64,000 nucleotides of DNA from Aurantimonas marina. Lineage in GTDB: Bacteria; Pseudomonadota; Alphaproteobacteria; Rhizobiales; Rhizobiaceae. The DNA is taken from the NCBI RefSeq assembly GCF_017183135.1, contig NZ_JADDXW010000013.1, positions 1 through 64,000 on the forward strand, read 5' to 3'. A model generated the notes under the pieces. That model searched no databases, was not told where the DNA came from, and saw only the letters and a list, made by a program, of their open reading frames with translations. Below, in pieces: positions 63,428 through 64,000 of the stretch. The number at the start of each line of letters is the position of its first letter. Position 1 is the first letter of the stretch. The position numbers and the translations under genes are program-made.

Positions 63428-64000
63428 ATGAAGCCTGACGATCTCCTCCGCCCGACGCCCGAGGGGCTCTACTGTCCGCCCGGCGATTTTTACATCGACC
63501 CCCTGCGGCCGGTGGATCGCGCGCTCGTAACCCACGGCCATGCCGACCACGCTCGGCCCGGCAACCGAACCGTGCTGGCGACACGGCAGACGCTCGACAT
63601 CATGGCGCTGCGGTATGGCGAGGATTTCGCGGCCGAACGACAGACCGCCGCGCTCGGCGAGACGATCCGCATCGGCGATGTTTCCGTCAGCTTTCACCCG
63701 GCCGGTCATGTACTGGGCTCGGCGCAGATCGCGGTCACGCACATGAACCTGAGGATCATCGCTTCGGGCGACTACAAGCGTCGGCCGGACCCCACATGCA
63801 CGGGCTTCGAGCCGATCGCCTGCGACGTGTTCATCACCGAGGCGACCTTCGCGCTGCCGGTCTTCCGCCACCCCGACACCGGCGACGAGGTCGCCAAGCT
63901 CCTGAAATCGGTCAACCAGTTCCCCGAGCGGGCGCACCTCGTCGGCGCCTACGCCCTCGGCAAGGCGCAACGCGTCATCAGGCATCTGCGCGAGGCCGGC
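63428..64000 (+). CDS. Ligase-associated MBL-fold exonuclease, partial (runs off the right edge)
   Basis: The first 191 codons start MKPDDLLRPTPEGLYCPPGD and contain the metal motif THGHADHARPG, an AGHVLGSAQI block and SGDYKRRPDPTC. These identify the ligase-associated damage-response exonuclease, a metallo-beta-lactamase fold protein. The C-terminal part and the expected ATP-dependent ligase gene would lie to the right. Confidence 0.92.
   Translation, partial: MKPDDLLRPTPEGLYCPPGDFYIDPLRPVDRALVTHGHADHARPGNRTVLATRQTLDIMALRYGEDFAAERQTAALGETIRIGDVSVSFHPAGHVLGSAQIAVTHMNLRIIASGDYKRRPDPTCTGFEPIACDVFITEATFALPVFRHPDTGDEVAKLLKSVNQFPERAHLVGAYALGKAQRVIRHLREAG

Noticed and set aside
1-64000. CRISPR arrays, rRNA and tRNA genes
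   Set aside because: No regularly spaced repeats and no recognisable tRNA or rRNA sequence were seen, although structure-based tRNA scanning was not possible.

Overview
The window is a high-GC bacterial chromosome segment that looks like an alphaproteobacterium, probably Hyphomicrobiales (Rhizobiales). The grounds are a PodJ-like polar organiser, TTG-N8-CAA (FNR/FixK-type) sites, a MerR-controlled beta-oxidation cluster, and a short palindromic repeat (35143-35184) of a kind I recall from rhizobial genomes. Genus cannot be fixed from the sequence. Products were identified by reading translated motifs; no database search was run.

Region 1 (1-11.6 kb) is a molybdenum formate dehydrogenase locus. 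On the minus strand, in order of transcription: a large 4Fe-4S protein, a DUF3306 protein, a TorD-like chaperone, a small Tat-signal protein, catalytic FdhA (Cys form, Tat-exported), Fe-S FdhB, cytochrome b FdhI and two small exported proteins. Divergently lie DUF6505, DUF6352 and DUF3305 family genes. Region 2 (11.6-15.6 kb) is accessory and partly decayed: an IS5-type transposase fragment, a DUF3008 gene, small hypotheticals, a Crp/Fnr gene interrupted by an in-frame TGA, and an intact Crp/Fnr regulator.

Region 3 (15.7-24.9 kb) is the most striking part. A lanthanide-type (XoxF) PQQ alcohol dehydrogenase, its periplasmic partner XoxJ and cytochrome XoxG are followed, with overlapping stop and start codons, by cytochrome-c-fused CoxB, CoxA and CoxC of a heme-copper oxidase. 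A small membrane protein, a cytochrome c lipoprotein and a CtaG-type assembly protein come next. The order implies a dedicated chain from methanol through XoxF and cytochrome c to oxygen. CoxA keeps all heme/copper histidines but lacks the usual D-channel Glu and K-channel Lys. Formate from XoxF could feed the formate dehydrogenase of region 1.

Region 4 (25-41 kb): IS3/IS481 remnants; a usp-phosphoketolase-acetate kinase unit facing a phosphoribosyltransferase gene with one FNR/FixK-like box per direction; a cytochrome c with a perfect FNR box; a family 3 solute-binding protein; a GT2 glycosyltransferase; a nuclease-like protein; an S24 repressor; a YihY/BrkB protein; serine dehydratase; and an SH3 protein. 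Region 5 (41-48.3 kb) is a fatty-acid or branched-acid oxidation cluster (fadJ-like, thiolase, acyl-CoA dehydrogenase, MerR regulator) interrupted by an oppositely oriented EAL phosphodiesterase gene.

Region 6 (48.5-64 kb): a PodJ-like protein; TauE/SafE exporter with TIGR02186 partner; DUF3429 protein; SulP transporter with universal stress protein; a ParDE-type toxin-antitoxin pair; a thioredoxin-reductase-like flavoprotein; and an EamA transporter. Three members of the ligase-associated DNA repair set are scattered here: PdeM, the DEXH helicase, and the MBL exonuclease that runs off the right edge.
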